From NCBI RefSeq assembly GCF_004793545.1, contig NZ_SRYA01000033.1, forward strand, positions 1 through 56,876: a stretch of 56,876 nt of DNA, written 5' to 3'. The first letter of the stretch is position 1. Every line of letters begins with the position of its first letter. The DNA is from Petralouisia muris. GTDB taxonomy: Bacteria > Bacillota > Clostridia > Lachnospirales > Lachnospiraceae. The translations under genes were made by a program, and so were the position numbers. A model generated the notes under the pieces. The model was not told where the DNA came from. It ran no database searches and worked only from the letters and a program-made list of their open reading frames with translations. Below are positions 55,562 through 56,876 of the stretch, piece by piece.

Positions 55562-55981
55562 TTAACGATGCCCAAAGCATTTTGTTCTTGAGTCAGAAGA
55601 TGCATTCCATGTTGAGCTTTTATATAAGCATGAGGGATTAGAACATTGATACTGATAAGTAGCATATTTCTCCCAAGTTAAATCATCTCCGTATGGATAC
55701 CCATGCTTGCACTCCGTAGATATAGGTCCTTGTTCATAATCCGCGAGGAAAACCATTTTCGACGTCATTTCCCCACACTGTTCACATTCTTGTGCCTGTG
55801 GCTGCTTTTCTCCCAATACTGTTTGGGATTCTGATACTGGCGCTATAAGCATTAAAGACATAACAGATAATTGCACTCGCGGCTGCTTTTCTTCCGATAC
55901 TTTTTGAGATGCTGATACTGGCAATGTAAGTGTAAAACACATGATACATAATGTCAGGATAAAAGTTAATTTTTTCTTCAT
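55562..55981 (-). CDS. Secreted Cys-rich small protein
   Basis: 139 aa with an N-terminal signal peptide (KKKLTFILTLCIMCFTLTLPVSA). The next stretch repeats this: PVSASQKVSEEKQPRVQ is followed by a second hydrophobic segment and PVSESQTVLGEKQPQAQ, an in-frame tandem duplication. The C-terminal part has Cys pairs (CEQCG, CSNPSC) and C-H (ECKHG, CFGHR), a likely zinc ribbon. No family recognised. AGAGGGAACAGC precedes the ATG. Stands alone between the operon and the sigma gene. Confidence 0.7.
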   Translation of the reverse strand: MKKKLTFILTLCIMCFTLTLPVSASQKVSEEKQPRVQLSVMSLMLIAPVSESQTVLGEKQPQAQECEQCGEMTSKMVFLADYEQGPISTECKHGYPYGDDLTWEKYATYQYQCSNPSCLYKSSTWNASSDSRTKCFGHR

Positions 55982-56284
55982 GCTGTTCCCTCTTTTCTAA
56001 ACCACTTGCTCGCTTTTAATATTTTATTTATAAATATATAAGATATAGTTTATAGTATATATTTTTTGATTATTTATGTCAACCTATGTATATTATCTGT
56101 TTATAAACTTAATAAAATAAATATATTTTTTTAATAAATGTTCTGATATGTCCACTTGTGATGATTTCCTTAAATCCCTATCCATTGACCTGACTCATAT
56201 CATATGATAGGTTATATCGGCGAAAACTTTTTTGACACATTTCAGTCCCTTTAAACGTTAAACATTGTGAAAGGAGGTTTTTCT
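55982..56284. other. AT-rich divergent intergenic region
   Basis: About 300 bp with no gene, separating the secreted protein (leftward) from the sigma factor (rightward). It contains a 12-bp palindrome TATCATATGATA (56198-56209) just after TTGACC (56185-56190), which may mark a regulated promoter for the sigma gene; the -10 (TAGGTT) is poor. Confidence 0.4.
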
Positions 56285-56773
56285 GTGTCTATAGACATCA
56301 ACGAGCAATACGATAAAATTTACCGATACTGCTATTTCAAAGTAAAGAGCCGCTGTCTGGCAGAAGATTTGACACAGGAAACCTTTCTTAGGTATTTTAC
56401 CCAGACTTCTTATGTAAACCGCGGCAAACAACTGGCCTATCTTTACACTATTGCCCGGAACCTGTGCATTGATTTCTACCGGAAGCCGGAGCGGGAAAAG
56501 ATGGGAGAAGAAGTATTTTCCCAAGAGGATTTCAGAGGAAAACCGAAAATGACGGAGAAGATATCCACAAATCCTATAGAGCAGGTGGAAACAGCCCTTC
56601 ATCTGCAAATGGCCGTGGAAAAGCTGCCTCTGGAAATGCAGGAATTGATTTTACTTCGGTATGTCAATGAACTTACTGTCAAGGAAATCTGCAAAATAAC
56701 CGGAATGTCTCGAAGCAGTGAATATCGGATGGAGCGGGAGGCATTGAAACGGTTAAAAAAGATGTTAACGTGA
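56285..56773 (+). CDS. Sigma-70 family (ECF-type) RNA polymerase sigma factor
   Basis: 162 aa from the GTG at 56285, AGGAGG 7 nt upstream; the frame stays open to 56267 through the ribosome site. Region 2 is YDKIYRYCYFKVKSRCLAED and DLTQETFLRYF, then a linker, and region 4 helix-turn-helix LTVKEICKITGMSRSSEYRM with basic EALKRLKKML. No anti-sigma gene follows in the remaining 100 bp. Such factors often control cell-envelope or transport genes, and it may act on the operon across the intergenic region. Confidence 0.88.
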   Translation: MSIDINEQYDKIYRYCYFKVKSRCLAEDLTQETFLRYFTQTSYVNRGKQLAYLYTIARNLCIDFYRKPEREKMGEEVFSQEDFRGKPKMTEKISTNPIEQVETALHLQMAVEKLPLEMQELILLRYVNELTVKEICKITGMSRSSEYRMEREALKRLKKMLT

Positions 56774-56876
56774 AAACATAGGACATTGCCAGATTATGGG
56801 TATGATTAAGGTTCATCATTGGGTAGTGTCAAGTAATCTATGAAAAAACGAGCTGAAAAAAATAGGCTCAAATGAA
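56774..56876. other. Window end; possible insertion-sequence end
   Basis: No coding region that can be supported in 103 bp. The string GGTAGTGTCAAGTAATCTATG (shown in part, TAGTGTCAAGTAATC) resembles ends of IS256-type elements as I remember them. An unconfirmed resemblance. Confidence 0.2.

Noticed and set aside
55982-56266. ECF-type self-regulated promoter before the sigma gene
   Set aside because: No clear AAC / CGT pair at proper spacing; only a weak sigma-70-like candidate was seen.

Overview
The window looks like chromosome from a Gram-positive, low-to-mid GC Clostridia, most likely a gut Lachnospiraceae. The signs are strong AGGAGG-type ribosome sites with frequent TTG and GTG starts, LacI- and ABC-based sugar operons without their own ATPase, MgtE, MarR and LytTR regulators, BspA-like surface protein remnants, and the conserved Firmicutes block yaaO / yaaR / holB / ricT / trmN6 / rsmI. 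No rRNA, tRNA, CRISPR array or intact transposase was seen. Assignments come from reading translations by eye; no database was searched.

Region 1 (1-12.7 kb, minus strand) is a disaccharide-use operon. A solute-binding lipoprotein and two permeases bring in sugar, a GH2 beta-galactosidase and a GH65 phosphorylase split it, and beta-phosphoglucomutase feeds beta-glucose-1-phosphate to glycolysis. A DMT permease, a LacI regulator with its own promoter, and an M42 peptidase follow. The main promoter carries three TTGGTAAA boxes 23-24 bp apart, one inside a perfect 15-bp palindrome.

Region 2 (12.8-22.6 kb) is an eight-gene catabolic operon read leftward: Fe-alcohol dehydrogenase, PdxA2-type dehydrogenase, DUF1537 kinase, DapA-type aldolase, D-2-hydroxyacid dehydrogenase, SLC13 (DASS) carrier and MBL hydrolase, with a divergent PrpR_N-type regulator that seems to lack the sigma-54 contact loop. 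It resembles four-carbon acid-sugar catabolism but has additional enzymes, so the substrate is open.

Region 3 (22.7-28.8 kb) is AT-rich and accessory: a FabT-like MarR regulator followed by a promoter that has lost its gene, a YefM/YoeB toxin-antitoxin pair, DUF1810 and DUF4869 genes, a P-loop partner broken by an in-frame TAG, and a three-gene ABC exporter whose first gene has a nonsense codon near its start.

Region 4 (28.8-37.8 kb) holds mgtE with a repeated leader, a DUF885 lipoprotein, and a LytTR/GHKL two-component system with an ABC exporter ending in duplicated terminators.

Region 5 (37.9-42.3 kb) is a graveyard inserted between rsmI and trmN6, normally close neighbours: a frameshifted ABC permease, a response regulator cut through its DNA-binding domain and joined to its kinase gene, BspA-like fragments, and a small RNA resembling type I antitoxins.

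Region 6 (42.3-48 kb) is the conserved housekeeping block. Region 7 (48-56.9 kb) has a chemoreceptor coupled to an FMN-binding lipoprotein and a five-gene operon joining sugar-importer parts to a mini MacA-like and a MacB-like membrane protein, then a secreted Cys-rich protein and a sigma factor. Three short repeat families tie distant intergenic sites together.
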